Below are positions 8,944-18,320 of a DNA stretch of 36,606 bases, one piece after another. The notes under the pieces were generated by a model. The model worked only from the letters and a program-made list of their open reading frames with translations, had not been told where the DNA came from and ran no database searches. The stretch's first letter is position 1, and every line of letters begins with the position of its first letter. A program made the position numbers and the translations under genes. The DNA comes from Chrysochromulina parva (Eukaryota > Haptophyta > Prymnesiales > Chrysochromulinaceae), in NCBI GenBank assembly GCA_002887195.1, contig PJAB01000168.1, forward strand, positions 1 to 36,606, written 5' to 3'.

Positions 8944-9804
8944 ACCGTAAGGGCTAAGGCGCCGCCGTTGTCCGCAGGCACAGGCATATGTTGGATTCGG
9001 AGTGACGAATGTTGGCTGCCGTATCGAGTGTTTGCCAAGTTTGGCCCTGGAGTCCAAGAATCGGTTTCGCTTGGCGACCGTCACGCGTGTCACGCCGTGC
9101 GTTGACCGATCGGACCCGGCCGCGCGGGGCCGGTCTTACTATGAACTAATACGCCTCTATCGACGGATTCGTGTCGACCGGTACGGTATTAGTACGGTAT
9201 ATCGCGTCTAGCAGCTCTCACAGTCTCGTACTCTGGAAACTGAGTCTCGCACGGGTCAGACACGCCAAAGTCCCCGGTCTCCGGACTCCCTCCGTGTTGC
9301 TGTTGGCTCTACGACCAATCGTCGTATACCTCCTCGTATTCGACATTCGTATCGATCCTTAATGGTTAAGACCGGTAAGTCGCACCGGCGTGACGATCGA
9401 CACGTCTCGGTGGACGTCGCACACAGGGTCCCACATGAGCCATGCCCACAGCGCACAGGCCACAGCGAGGGGCGGGGGGGAACCCTCCGCCCCAGCAACC
9501 ACGGTACACATGCAGTCGACCTCAGAATAAACGCATGGTGTGCACATCCGTGCACAAGGGCTCTCTCGCTCTCCTCTGATCAACGTTAGGCAACGGATCC
9601 ATTCCGAGCCATCACGTCAAAGAAGACAAGGGTTCACACGCCATGCTGACACTTCGCTCTCGGTGGTCGCTCAATCTCAGCCACCACGAGAGAGGAGGCG
9701 CACTCTCGCGCGCGGCGCCGCTTAATCTCGGCCCGCGCTGGCTGCTCTCCACCAGCTCCGGATTGAATCGGCAATCATCAGCGTCAGCCGCCATACATGT
9801 ATGC

Positions 9805-9872
9805 ACATTCGCATGCACGCCACGCGGCCTCGTGCGTTACATTCGCATGCACGCCACGCGGCCTCGTGCGTT
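9805..9872. repeat. Perfect 34-bp tandem duplication
   Basis: Two identical back-to-back units at 9805-9838 and 9839-9872, each starting ACATTCGCATGC and ending CTCGTGCGTT. No mismatches, so the duplication is probably recent. Confidence 0.85.
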
Positions 9873-9970
9873 GACCGTGTGTCCACCCTGCACGCCCCAC
9901 CTGATCATCGTCTCCTGATCATCATCCGTTGGATCATCATCTGCGCCACGAACCCACAGCACACGGCGCA

Positions 9971-9999
9971 CCAGGGGTAGCCCAGGGGTAGCCCAGGGG
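9971..9999. repeat. 11-bp minisatellite
   Basis: CCAGGGGTAGC is repeated at 9971-9981 and 9982-9992, with a partial third unit to 9999. Confidence 0.8.
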
Positions 10000-10084
10000 C
10001 GCTGCTTAGCTGCCGCCTAGTCCACGGCCGCTCGTGTTGACCCCACCGCGCGGAGCACTCCATTGCCCGCGCGAATGCCCTCCC

Positions 10085-11710
10085 TCACGCGTTATAGTCG
10101 TCGACTGCTGCCGGCACCGGCTGGCGCGCCGTGCGAGCGGTGCACATGAGCGGCGTGAACCAGCCCAAATCGCTCGCCTCCCGCGACGAGACGCGCTTGT
10201 CAGGGTCGATGCACATCATTCGCTTCAGCAGCTTCTCGCATTTGGGTGAGAGGTCCTTACGCAGCGCGGCGTGCGCGCCCGAGCGAATGCGCTGGTGGAG
10301 CTGTTGCTCCGACACGCCGTTGAAGGCGACCTTGTTGTGCAGCATCTCGTACAGCACCGCACCGAAGGCCCACATGTCCACAGGGTGCCCCTTGTAGCCC
10401 TTTTTCGACTGGTCCATCGTGAGCTCCGGCGCCATGTAGATGGGCGTTCCGCAGAGCGTGTGCAAGCGTTGCCCCTTGCACCGCTTGGCGAAGCCGAAGT
10501 CGCACACCTTGAGCCATCGGTCGCCCGCAAATAGGATATTGCCCGGCTTCAGATCGCGGTGCGCCACGTCGAGCGAGTGCAGGTGCAACAGCGCCGCGTT
10601 GATCTGCGCGCCCATGTAAGCGCAATCGACCTCTGGGATCGCCGCGTAGTTGCCCGCTTTGTCGCGTGGCTTGCTGGTGAGCTTCTGCAGGTGGCGCTGC
10701 AGCGAGCCGCCCGAGCAGTACTCGAGGATTGCATATGTGTGCATCGGCCCCACGTGCTCCTCGAGCAGGTTCGCAATGTACTTGTTGTTGCCTTTCTTCT
10801 TAACGGTCCTCAGCGCCGCCAGCTCTCCCTCGCGCAAGTACAAGTGCTGGTAGTCAGCCGCGCACTTCTTGTTGTCAAACGACTTGACAGCGACCTCGAG
10901 GCCACCGTCGATAGCGATGGCGCGCACGATGGTCGAGAATGCGCCCGCCGCGATCGGTCCCTGCGTCGCGTACCCGTGCCGCGCGAGCGGGTCCGCCGCG
11001 CCAGCGCGCCCGGTGGCGGGCTTGCCGCCTCCCTTAGCCGCTGCCGCCGCTAGCTTGGCAGCCGTCTCGGCCGCCGCCTTCGCGCGCGGAGAAAGTTGCG
11101 CTGCCGCCGCTGGCTTCTGCTGCTTCGCTGCTTTTCCCTTGGCCGCCTTGGCCTTTTTCTCCCCTCCCTTGGCCTTCTTGGCGCCCGCCGCCTTCTTGGC
11201 CGTAGCCTTCTCGGCAGCAGGAGCGGCAGAGGCAGCGGCAGCGGGCTTGGTGGCTGCGTTCACCGCGGCCTCGATTGCCTTCTTGGTCGCCTCGGCGGCC
11301 GCCGCCGCGCCCTTTGCAATCTCAGCCGAAGCGAAGAGCGCGGCGGCCATCGTGCTCTTCTTGCACGAGTTGAGGAACTCACGCGCCTGCTCAACGGTGC
11401 GCTCGACGGTGCGCACGCTCTTGGGCGCGCCGGGCGGCGTCAGCTCGGGTGAGTTATGTATGCTCGGGAGGCGAGAGGTCGTCTTTGGCTGCTGCGGTGT
11501 CATGAAGCTCACGTCCATCTTGAGCGACTTAACCGTTTCTGCGTCGCGCGCCTCGGCCGCCTCGAGAACATCCATGAAGTTCTCCACCGGAGAGATGTTG
11601 GCCGCTTGCGGAGCAAGTGTGCGAGTCCTGCCACCCGAGCCGCCCGCGCCGCCGCTGCCCCATTTGACGGGCGAAGCCGCCGCCAGCCGCGAGAGAAGGG
11701 CGGCCGCCAT
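10085..11710 (-). CDS. Serine/threonine protein kinase with long Ala/Lys-rich N-terminal extension
   Basis: A 541-aa protein that phosphorylates Ser/Thr residues. The kinase domain covers about 245-520: Gly-rich loop GPIAAGAFSTIV (251-262), ATP-anchoring Lys276 in VAVKSF, Glu294 in the C helix, catalytic loop HRDLKPGN (384-391), DFG 404-406, activation segment CGTPIYMAPE (420-429) and DMWAFG. All catalytic residues are present, so it should be active. The activation segment resembles CAMK-type/SNF1-related or ULK kinases, but I cannot assign a subfamily. Residues 130-235 are Ala/Lys-rich and low-complexity, and may bind nucleic acid or be disordered. An SP/TP-rich stretch at 70-95 (TPQQPK, NSPELTPPG) could be regulatory. 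It is divergent from the CS-domain gene across about 200 bp. Confidence 0.88.
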   Translation of the reverse strand: MAAALLSRLAAASPVKWGSGGAGGSGGRTRTLAPQAANISPVENFMDVLEAAEARDAETVKSLKMDVSFMTPQQPKTTSRLPSIHNSPELTPPGAPKSVRTVERTVEQAREFLNSCKKSTMAAALFASAEIAKGAAAAAEATKKAIEAAVNAATKPAAAASAAPAAEKATAKKAAGAKKAKGGEKKAKAAKGKAAKQQKPAAAAQLSPRAKAAAETAAKLAAAAAKGGGKPATGRAGAADPLARHGYATQGPIAAGAFSTIVRAIAIDGGLEVAVKSFDNKKCAADYQHLYLREGELAALRTVKKKGNNKYIANLLEEHVGPMHTYAILEYCSGGSLQRHLQKLTSKPRDKAGNYAAIPEVDCAYMGAQINAALLHLHSLDVAHRDLKPGNILFAGDRWLKVCDFGFAKRCKGQRLHTLCGTPIYMAPELTMDQSKKGYKGHPVDMWAFGAVLYEMLHNKVAFNGVSEQQLHQRIRSGAHAALRKDLSPKCEKLLKRMMCIDPDKRVSSREASDLGWFTPLMCTARTARQPVPAAVDDYNA

Positions 11711-11912
11711 CCCCTTTCGGGGTTCAAAAAGTTGTGGAGCGAAGGATGTGATTGCGAAATCTACCTGGTATTCACAACCGGAAACTTGAATGAAGAGCAG
11801 TCATTGGACCGGCTCCTGATTGTACAAGTACATGTTCCATCGGACGTTCTCGACGATAGTGAAACTCGTGGCCGGTTTCAACCGATCTTCCAGACTCAAC
11901 ACAACGGCCGCC

Positions 11913-12872
11913 ATGCCTTTCGCGTACGCGCTGCCCGACGACATCAAAGAGGCGCTCGAAGGCCAGTCCGCTGAGATGAAAACGGACAAGTTCTGGCGAG
12001 ACCTGGCGAAAGGCATCGACGCGGGCCTGCGGTTTCTGAAGGAAGAGGCCGAGGCCTTCGACTCGGTCTCGGCAAAAGAGTACCGCAAGCAGGCGATCAA
12101 GATGCTGGAGGAGGCCGAGACCGAGCTTGAGAAGGCCGCCAACAGCGATTTGAGGCTGTGGTATGTCGCCTATGAGAAGACGAAGGAGGCGATCATGATC
12201 CTCAAGGACCCTGCAAAGGCTGCTGCGGTGCCTAAGAAGCCTGGAAGTCACGTTCCAGTGGTTGCGCAAGGCGGTATGGGCGTCAGGGGAGGACCCAGCC
12301 TCACGCCTTACACAGCCGCCGACATCGCAGCGGCAGATGCGGCGGAGGCGATTAAGGCCGCCGCCGCTGCGCCCAGCGCCATGCCCGCCGCCGCGGCGGT
12401 CACGTGGTCAAAAGATGGCACAATGAGCTCGCAAACAGTGCCGACGCCGACGATGCCGCCGCCGCCGCCTGCCAAGATCCCCTTTGATGAGGCGGCGGCA
12501 CGTGCGAACCCGTACAAGTGGGAGCAAGACGACGAGGGATCGGTGATCGTCAGTGTACCAGTGCCGGCGGATGCGCAGAAGAGTGACGTGACCGTCGTTT
12601 TTGGCAGCACGCACCTGAAGGTCACAGTGAAGGGTCACCCGCTGCAGCCCGTGCTCGATGCGGCCCTGCTCTATCCGGTGCGCACGAACAGCTGCTCATG
12701 GAGTTTCGAGGGCGCGGGCGCGAAGCGCAAGCTGGTGGCCACGCTCGAGAAGGTGACAGCTGAGCAGCAATGGGCCCATCTGATCGAAAACGCTGAGGGA
12801 AAGAAGGCGAAGGAGATCCAAGCGATGGCGGAGAGCATTGAGGGGATTGGTCTCAAGCAGTGGGGCTCGTGA
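11913..12872 (+). CDS. NudC-like CS-domain protein (putative co-chaperone)
   Basis: About 319 aa from the ATG at 11913, which sits in an excellent start context (GCCGCCATG). The open frame also reaches an ATG at 11832; that start would add a basic leader (MFHRTFSTIVKLVAGF) resembling a mitochondrial presequence, so dual targeting is possible. The N-terminal third is a charged helical region (KEYRKQAIKMLEEAETELEK), followed by an Ala/Pro-rich linker. The C-terminal CS/p23 fold begins NPYKWEQDDEGSVIVSVPVP, continues through STHLKVTVKG and SWSFEGAG, and ends KLVATLEKV...QQWAHLI. This strand order and the W positions fit NudC-type Hsp90 co-chaperones. The exact member is not determined. Confidence 0.8.
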   Translation: MPFAYALPDDIKEALEGQSAEMKTDKFWRDLAKGIDAGLRFLKEEAEAFDSVSAKEYRKQAIKMLEEAETELEKAANSDLRLWYVAYEKTKEAIMILKDPAKAAAVPKKPGSHVPVVAQGGMGVRGGPSLTPYTAADIAAADAAEAIKAAAAAPSAMPAAAAVTWSKDGTMSSQTVPTPTMPPPPPAKIPFDEAAARANPYKWEQDDEGSVIVSVPVPADAQKSDVTVVFGSTHLKVTVKGHPLQPVLDAALLYPVRTNSCSWSFEGAGAKRKLVATLEKVTAEQQWAHLIENAEGKKAKEIQAMAESIEGIGLKQWGS

Positions 12873-13463
12873 GTGGTCTGAATCACGGAGATGGCAAGCG
12901 GGGAGCGATGAGGCACGCAGGCGGTCGCGAGGCCGCGGCGATAAGATTGAGCGGCTTGATGCGCGGCGATAAGATTGAGCGGCTTGATGAATCCATGACG
13001 GATCTGATTCTGACGTTTCTGTTGTCCTAATGATTGGCCCGTGGAGTGGCCAGGGTGGGAAGCCGCAGCAGCTAGGCGAGAATAAGGAAGAAGCTGTCTC
13101 CGTATACTGTGAAGGCTGCTCGAGGTAGGTCTCTCACGCCGGGCCCCCAGGGGCGCCCGTAACGTAGGTGTTAGAGTTAGTACCGTTGGGTTTTTTAAGT
13201 ACCCCTGGGCGCCGGGTTAGTGTTAGTCGCGCGTCGTGAACCGCCGCGCTCGGCTCTCGGCTGAAAACGATGGCGGTGGGGCCGCGTCCGAAGCGGACCG
13301 GAGCACCGCCACCGGACTACACCGTTCACTACACCGCGTACCGGGTTACACTCGCGCGACTACCTTTAAAAGTTTAATGGCTGGAAAATTCTATGAAACG
13401 ACTCAACGGATGCCTTGCTCTTGCCCGGAATGGAGTGCCACGGGTACATGGTGGGTTAATGGT
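12873..13463. other. Intergenic between convergent genes, no gene seen
   Basis: About 590 bp. It holds the 28-bp tandem duplication listed separately and a pair of GC-rich palindromic blocks (CCCCAGGGGCGCCC near 13146 and ACCCCTGGGCGCC near 13202) around an AT-rich centre. It also holds a 95-codon open frame from a GTG at 13236 that I do not trust. Confidence 0.5.
12935..12989. repeat. 28-bp-period tandem duplication
   Basis: GCGGCGATAAGATTGAGCGG followed by CTTGATG occurs at 12935-12961 and 12963-12989. It lies about 65 bp past the CS-domain stop codon. Confidence 0.8.
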
Positions 13464-15128
13464 TCACATCGGTATCGCAAGTTCGCAACCGGTGCCACCC
13501 GCGATCTCGAGGCACATCGTTGACGGGAGAATCGAGAGCACGTTGAGGGAGAATGAGAAGGCGAGCACGAGGCCGAGTAGCACGCAGGTTATCCATGTAA
13601 AGTAACAGCTGCGCGGGCGCGTGCGCTTGCGCTCCTGCGTCTCCTCCTTTTGGTTAGGCAGCAGCGGTAGCAGCAGCAGCGCTGCGAAACTACACGTGTA
13701 TGAGAGCACGTAAGACCAAGCGACAGTCTGCCGGAACGCGAGCGTATCATTGACGTAGTTCTTCGAGTCAGACAGCGAGGGAGAGAAAAACTTGCCGAAG
13801 ATAAAGTTGCTCAGCACGGTTGAAACTGTCCCGCTAAGGTTGCCGACCGTGGTGAGGAACCCGTACGCGAGCCCCTCGCCGCCCTCCTCGGCGAGCTCGA
13901 CGACGACGAAGGCATTGACGATGAACATGGTCGCACGCGGTATGGCGACGATAAACGACTCGCCAAGGAAAAAGTATTGGTTGCGCACGACGCCAAATAT
14001 GGTCAGGAAGGTAAAGGGCACGTCCGCAACGACCATTGCGATCGCCGTGACCATGATCAGCATGCGCCACGACACATTGAGGAGGTATTTGCGCGTGATC
14101 CACAGCCCGGCTACGAAGACAAGAGACGAGGCGAACGTGAAGAGGCTGGACTGCAGATTCTGCACGTCGGCCCAGTAGAGCGTGATCTCAGCCGAGGCGG
14201 TACTAAAGATTCCTCCGATGCAGCCGGCCAGTAAAATGTACATCACGACCTCGAACGTCGCACCGCTCGAGAGCATCGTGCCGACACTGCTGCAAGCGGT
14301 GCTGCAGTTGGGCAGATTGGTCGGATCGAGCTCCGGCTCCTCGACGAGGAAGAGTGAAATGGGAACCTGTACGAGGACGACGATCGCGAGGATGCCGCAG
14401 ATGGCGTTGAATGAGAGACCCCATGAGAAAGAGCCATTGTACTCGGGCCCATTCATCAAAAAGCCGACCATCAATACACCCATCATCGAGCCCATCTCGC
14501 GCACCATGTACGCGAGCGTCTGCGTCGAGCCGCGACGTTTGCTTGACTCGCGCCGCGCGTACTGTACAGTAAGCGCGTCCCCGCATACGTCGGCTAACAT
14601 GTAGCCGCACGTCGCGAGCGCCATGAGCGCCGCGTACGACGCACCATCCTTGCTCGCGTCCTCGTTGCAGACGGCAGACGTGTTGTACTTGCGATCCGAG
14701 CCCATGCAATAGTAGGCTGGCGGCAGCGGCATAGACCACGCGATGACTCCGAGGCAAATACTCGCTATTGACCAGCCGAAAGCCATGTACGGCTTCCGCC
14801 GGCAGCCAAAGACAGGGAAGCTGTCCGAGATCAGTGCGAACAGGATCTTGAACGACCATGCCATGTCGATGATCGCTTGCTGTGACGAGCTGACGTAGGA
14901 TGGAACGTTCAGATAGCAAATGTAGAGCCCATACGCCATGGACCTGATCGCCGTGGACAGCATCCCTACTGCAAAGTACTGGCACAAGTAGCCCATGCGG
15001 CTGATGTTGAGCACATCAATCTCACCGCCCGCCTCCAGCGCGCCGTTGCCCAGCGTGTCCTTCTTCTTCTCCTCCGGCAAGAGCGGGTTGCTCTCGCGGT
15101 TGCGCCCCGAAACGCCCTTCTGCTTCAT
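13464..15128 (-). CDS. BT1-family (folate-biopterin transporter-like) major facilitator membrane protein
   Basis: About 554 aa from the ATG at 15128; the longer frame starts at a GTG inside a less plausible leader. About twelve hydrophobic spans are visible. The BT1 hallmark after the second span is clear: WSFKILFALISDSFPVFG, then RRKPYM. Further features are a cytosolic N-terminus rich in Lys/Glu, a central loop with VEEPELDP and Cys-rich NLPNCSTACSS, and a span pair around LAEEGGEGLAYGF. BT1 proteins move folates or biopterin in trypanosomatids and plastids; in algae and oomycetes the family is expanded and substrates are mostly unknown. Family call is firm, substrate open. The shared GGCTCCCCCCGG-type element lies about 120 bp upstream. 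Confidence 0.83.
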   Translation of the reverse strand: MKQKGVSGRNRESNPLLPEEKKKDTLGNGALEAGGEIDVLNISRMGYLCQYFAVGMLSTAIRSMAYGLYICYLNVPSYVSSSQQAIIDMAWSFKILFALISDSFPVFGCRRKPYMAFGWSIASICLGVIAWSMPLPPAYYCMGSDRKYNTSAVCNEDASKDGASYAALMALATCGYMLADVCGDALTVQYARRESSKRRGSTQTLAYMVREMGSMMGVLMVGFLMNGPEYNGSFSWGLSFNAICGILAIVVLVQVPISLFLVEEPELDPTNLPNCSTACSSVGTMLSSGATFEVVMYILLAGCIGGIFSTASAEITLYWADVQNLQSSLFTFASSLVFVAGLWITRKYLLNVSWRMLIMVTAIAMVVADVPFTFLTIFGVVRNQYFFLGESFIVAIPRATMFIVNAFVVVELAEEGGEGLAYGFLTTVGNLSGTVSTVLSNFIFGKFFSPSLSDSKNYVNDTLAFRQTVAWSYVLSYTCSFAALLLLPLLPNQKEETQERKRTRPRSCYFTWITCVLLGLVLAFSFSLNVLSILPSTMCLEIAGGTGCELAIPM

Positions 15129-16000
15129 GACGCCACCTTGGCGAACCGCGCGCACGAGGTGCAAAGCACACACTCACACACTCGGACCCGAAGCACTCGT
15201 GAACCAAAAAAGGGATCCCGCACGCACGTGGCGTACCGGTACCGGTACCGGTAAAAAGACACCGGGGGGAGCCGGGACACACCGGTACCCGGATCGATTT
15301 CTATTTTCATTCCGTGGTGTTTCACAACGCGGGCGGCGCGAGTAGGCGAATCGTCAATCGTGCAGAGGGTGTTCGGTCTCTACATGTAGAGCAACCGTGC
15401 GCGGGGACGAGACCCGCAATGAAGACCCGCTGGCCAACCCCCATACCCCGACCGTCCGACGAGACAGTCTCACCGCTCACCTCTAGGAAGGGGTCTAGGC
15501 TAGACCTCTAGGGACCTACTCGCGCGCGCGCGCCTCCTCTCGTCAACCTGGTCACTCACAAACTCACGCGGCGTCGTGGCCGTCGTGGGCGAGGACCGGT
15601 TATGGTTATCCGCTCGTCGCGATCTCGTCGTCGATGTGCCGGCGATGGAAAAGGCACGTCCGGAGCCCACACTGCGTCGACACACTGCGATTTGCGTAAT
15701 GGTTCGGGACTGGCTCGGGATCCCCTTGGGAAGTGCCCATAAGTTTCAGCTTTACATGAACTTGTTAACGTAAACAATACAGCAAAGAGGGTCTCTCAGG
15801 CACCGGAGCAGTGGCGAGAGGGAGACTCACAGGTCAGCGTACGTTCGTCATGGCCAACCAAGGTCGAAGGAAGAGAGAGGCACAACTCGACTCACCTATG
15901 GCCTCGTCCCGGCTCCCATGCTGACATCACACAAGGCTCTGCGGCCCAGGCATCCCGTGGTGCAATAACGCATCCCTCCTCGGCACCAAACAAAAATACC
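15129..16000. other. Intergenic, promoter element and palindromes
   Basis: About 870 bp between the start of the BT1 gene and the stop of the small plastid protein. It contains the shared upstream element (15235-15283), a perfect 14-bp palindrome CTCTACATGTAGAG (15378-15391), a small hairpin (GGTCTAGGCTAGACC near 15492) and a CG dinucleotide run at about 15521-15532. No credible coding frame. Confidence 0.5.
15235..15283 (-). promoter_or_regulatory. Shared upstream element, copy at the BT1 gene
   Basis: On the - strand, reading toward the BT1 start, this is GTGTGTCCC, GGCTCCCCCCGGTGTC, TTTTTACCGGTA, followed by further ACCGGTA tandem copies. The same sequence lies upstream of the two divergent genes at 32.5-32.7 kb in the same orientation. 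Here the element core ends about 118 bp before the ATG at 15128. Confidence 0.6.
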
Positions 16001-16315
16001 TCATCGATAGAACTGGAGCGCGATGGCGCCAATGATGAACGGGCCAATGAGCAGGAGAAGGCCAGCGATGACAACGGGCGACTTAATCTTCTCAGCGTCC
16101 GACATGTCGTCCATATTCGTTTTGAAGAATTGATCTGGCTCCGCATCTCGTGAAAGGCCTTTCGGCTCATTTTTGTTGCCGCCAAACTGCATGGTCGGCG
16201 GCAAGCGGAGGCGTGATACCACCGCACGCTGAGGAGTGGAGACGGCCGCACGCGGGCCCTGGACCAGCAGAGCCGAAGAGCCTCCGAGAAGCACGAGGAA
16301 CGCTAGCCGCAACAT
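16001..16315 (-). CDS. Small single-span plastid (thylakoid) membrane protein with bipartite leader
   Basis: A 104-aa protein. Residues 1-20 form a signal peptide (MLRLAFLVLLGGSSA). They are followed by an Arg/Ser/Pro-rich transit-like stretch with no acidic residue (about 20-41), ending before MQFGGNKNEPKG. This arrangement is typical of plastid import through secondary-plastid membranes. The mature part (about 62 aa) is charged (DAEPDQFF, DDMSDAEKIKSP) and ends in one span, VVIAGLLLLIGPFIIGAIAL, then QFYR. Size and topology resemble low-molecular-mass photosystem or cytochrome b6f subunits, but I cannot name it. Plastid location is inferred from the leader. Confidence 0.75.
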   Translation of the reverse strand: MLRLAFLVLLGGSSALLVQGPRAAVSTPQRAVVSRLRLPPTMQFGGNKNEPKGLSRDAEPDQFFKTNMDDMSDAEKIKSPVVIAGLLLLIGPFIIGAIALQFYR

Positions 16316-16527
16316 TGCCGCGGGATGTCGCGGATCGTCGATCTGGATCTCGAATGCCGAGATTTTCCTTTTGACGAGATGACACCCAAGAAAAGCCCAT
16401 TCAGGGAAATGTTCCCAAGTGTGTCTCGAAAAAAGGCTCGGGGAAAGTGGAGCAGTTGGGATTTGCTAGGAATGAACTGATGTATCCCGATATCCGGGTG
16501 CACTTTGCCTCCGCCTCGAGCCTACGG

Positions 16528-18240
16528 CTACGCAGCCTTGGCCGCAGACCTCGCCTCCTCCATCGCCCTGAGCTCCTTGCGCAAGATCTTCCCCGCGGCC
16601 GACTTAGGCACGGCCTTGACGAACTCGACGAGCTCGGGCACGATTCGCTTGTACTCGGCGACCTTGTCGTGCAGGAACGCGGCCACATCGACCTCGCTGA
16701 AACTCTCATGCCCCACCTGCCGGACCACATAGGCCTTGGGCTGCTCGCCTGATTTGGGACACTGCACACCGATCACAGCCGCGTCTGCGATGGCGTCGCA
16801 CCCGAGCAGGACTGCCTCGAGCTCAGCAGGCGGGACCTGGTACCCCTTGACCTTGATCAGCTCCTTGACGCGGTCCACGACGTAGTACATGCCCTTGCTA
16901 TCCACGTACCCAACATCGCCCGTGCGGTAGAAGCCGTCGGCATCGAAGCTCTCCGCGTTCGCGTCAGGCCGGTTGAGATAGCCCTTCATCACATTCGGCC
17001 CCTTCAAGCAGAGCTCGCCGCGCTGATCCACGCCCAGCACGGCGCCGTTCTCGGTCGAGACGATCTTGCACTCCATCCCCGGCAGTAAAGTCCCCACAGA
17101 GCCCGACGCGTCATTAGCATGCATGCTCGCGACGGGTACTACGTGCGTGGCAGGCGCCGTTTCGGTCATGCCGTACCCCTGTCGCACGCCGCACTTGAGG
17201 CGCGCGCGCACCTCCGCTTCGAGCTCCGAGCCCAGAGGCGCCGCGCCCGAGAAGAGCTCGCGCAGCCTGGGCAGCGGCAAGACTTTTTCGACCGCCGGAT
17301 GCTTCGCAAGGAAGCCCACGAGAGGTGGGGCCACATGCGCGACAGTCACATGGTGCTGCTTGAGCACACGTAGGAAGAGCTCGGGCTCGAATTTGGGCAG
17401 GGTGACGACGGTGGAGCCGGAGGCGAGCGCGATGTTTAGGATCACGGTGAGCCCGTAAATGTGGAAAAAGGGCAGCACGCCCACGAGTGTGTCCTCGGTG
17501 CTCAGCTGCACGTGCTCCGCCTTGGCCTGCAGCACGTTGGCCAGCACGTTCCTGTGCGTGAGCTCGACGCCCTTGGGCATGCCACTAGTGCCGCTCGAGT
17601 AAGGAATGACGGCAACGTGCGTGGCCGGGTCGAAGATCGCCGCCGGCGGCGGCGCGCCGCCCGCAAGCAGCACGCTGAACGGTTCGATTGCGATGGCACT
17701 CGAGTCGTCTGCCACTGCGGCCGCAGCGTCCAGGGTGTACATCCGCGTCAGATTGGCGCCCTCATTGGTGATAGCGAGCTTGGCGGTCTCTAGCAAAGGG
17801 CCGGCGACGATGAGCTGCGTGGCGCCCGCGTCCTTGAGCTGGCGCGCCACCTCGAAGGGAGTGTACAGCGAGTTGAGGGTCGTGACTTTGCACCCGAGGA
17901 GCAAGGCACCGTGCAGAGCAATCGGATACTCGATGCAATTGGGCGAGAGGATGCCGATCACGTCACCCTGACCCAGGCCGCGGGCGGCGAGCCCGGCCGC
18001 AACGCTCTTGATCATCGGCTCGAGTTCACTGTACCGAATCATCTTGCCCGTTGGCCCATCGATCAAAGCGGGATGGTCACCGAACTTGCGGCTCTGTCCA
18101 ATGAGGTACTCCGGAACGGAGACGGCGGGTATGGGCGGCATGGCAATCGACGACCGGTGCGTGGTCAGCAAACGGGCCGCGCCAGTCCCGTAGCGTGCTG
18201 CCGCAACGCAGCCCTGGAGCCGACGCACTACCATTAACAT
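16528..18240 (-). CDS. 4-coumarate-CoA-ligase-like acyl-activating enzyme
   Basis: About 570 aa from the ATG at 18240; an in-frame ATG lies two codons downstream at 18234. The enzyme would adenylate a carboxylic acid and transfer it to coenzyme A. Motifs in order: P-loop-like box YSSGTSGMPKGVELTHRN (about 214-231), FFHIYGLTVI, GAAPLG, box GYGMTETAPATH, FYRTGDVGYVD, VDRVKELIKVKGYQVPPAELE and the C-terminal catalytic Lys in SAAGKILRKEL. All are intact. The first 30 residues (MLMVVRRLQGCVAAARYGTG) are basic and lack acidic residues, which suggests a mitochondrial leader. No peroxisomal SKL ending is present. In algae such enzymes may act on fatty or aromatic acids; the substrate is not determined. 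The DcpS gene lies upstream on the same strand, about 80 bp away. Confidence 0.88.
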   Translation of the reverse strand: MLMVVRRLQGCVAAARYGTGAARLLTTHRSSIAMPPIPAVSVPEYLIGQSRKFGDHPALIDGPTGKMIRYSELEPMIKSVAAGLAARGLGQGDVIGILSPNCIEYPIALHGALLLGCKVTTLNSLYTPFEVARQLKDAGATQLIVAGPLLETAKLAITNEGANLTRMYTLDAAAAVADDSSAIAIEPFSVLLAGGAPPPAAIFDPATHVAVIPYSSGTSGMPKGVELTHRNVLANVLQAKAEHVQLSTEDTLVGVLPFFHIYGLTVILNIALASGSTVVTLPKFEPELFLRVLKQHHVTVAHVAPPLVGFLAKHPAVEKVLPLPRLRELFSGAAPLGSELEAEVRARLKCGVRQGYGMTETAPATHVVPVASMHANDASGSVGTLLPGMECKIVSTENGAVLGVDQRGELCLKGPNVMKGYLNRPDANAESFDADGFYRTGDVGYVDSKGMYYVVDRVKELIKVKGYQVPPAELEAVLLGCDAIADAAVIGVQCPKSGEQPKAYVVRQVGHESFSEVDVAAFLHDKVAEYKRIVPELVEFVKAVPKSAAGKILRKELRAMEEARSAAKAA

Positions 18241-18320
18241 CGATGATGATGATTGTATTGCAATCAAGCATGTTTGTGATGAGTGAAACCGAAACACAGT
18301 TCACATGCTTGATCACGATA

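Larger units (their letters stand above)
8944..10084. other. Intergenic, repeats only
   Basis: About 1.1 kb between the EF-hand stop and the kinase stop. I see only short, low-complexity frames with no family resemblance. It contains a 34-bp tandem duplication, an 11-bp minisatellite, clustered GATCATC words (about 9901-9940), and ACCGGTA-type words at about 9178 and 9371. Confidence 0.5.

Noticed and set aside
10869..11789. 306-codon open frame on the + strand
   Set aside because: Antisense of the Ala/Lys-rich N-terminus of the kinase; no domain of its own.
13236..13523. 95-codon + strand frame
   Set aside because: Starts at GTG, overlaps the 3' end of the BT1 gene in antisense, no recognisable domain.
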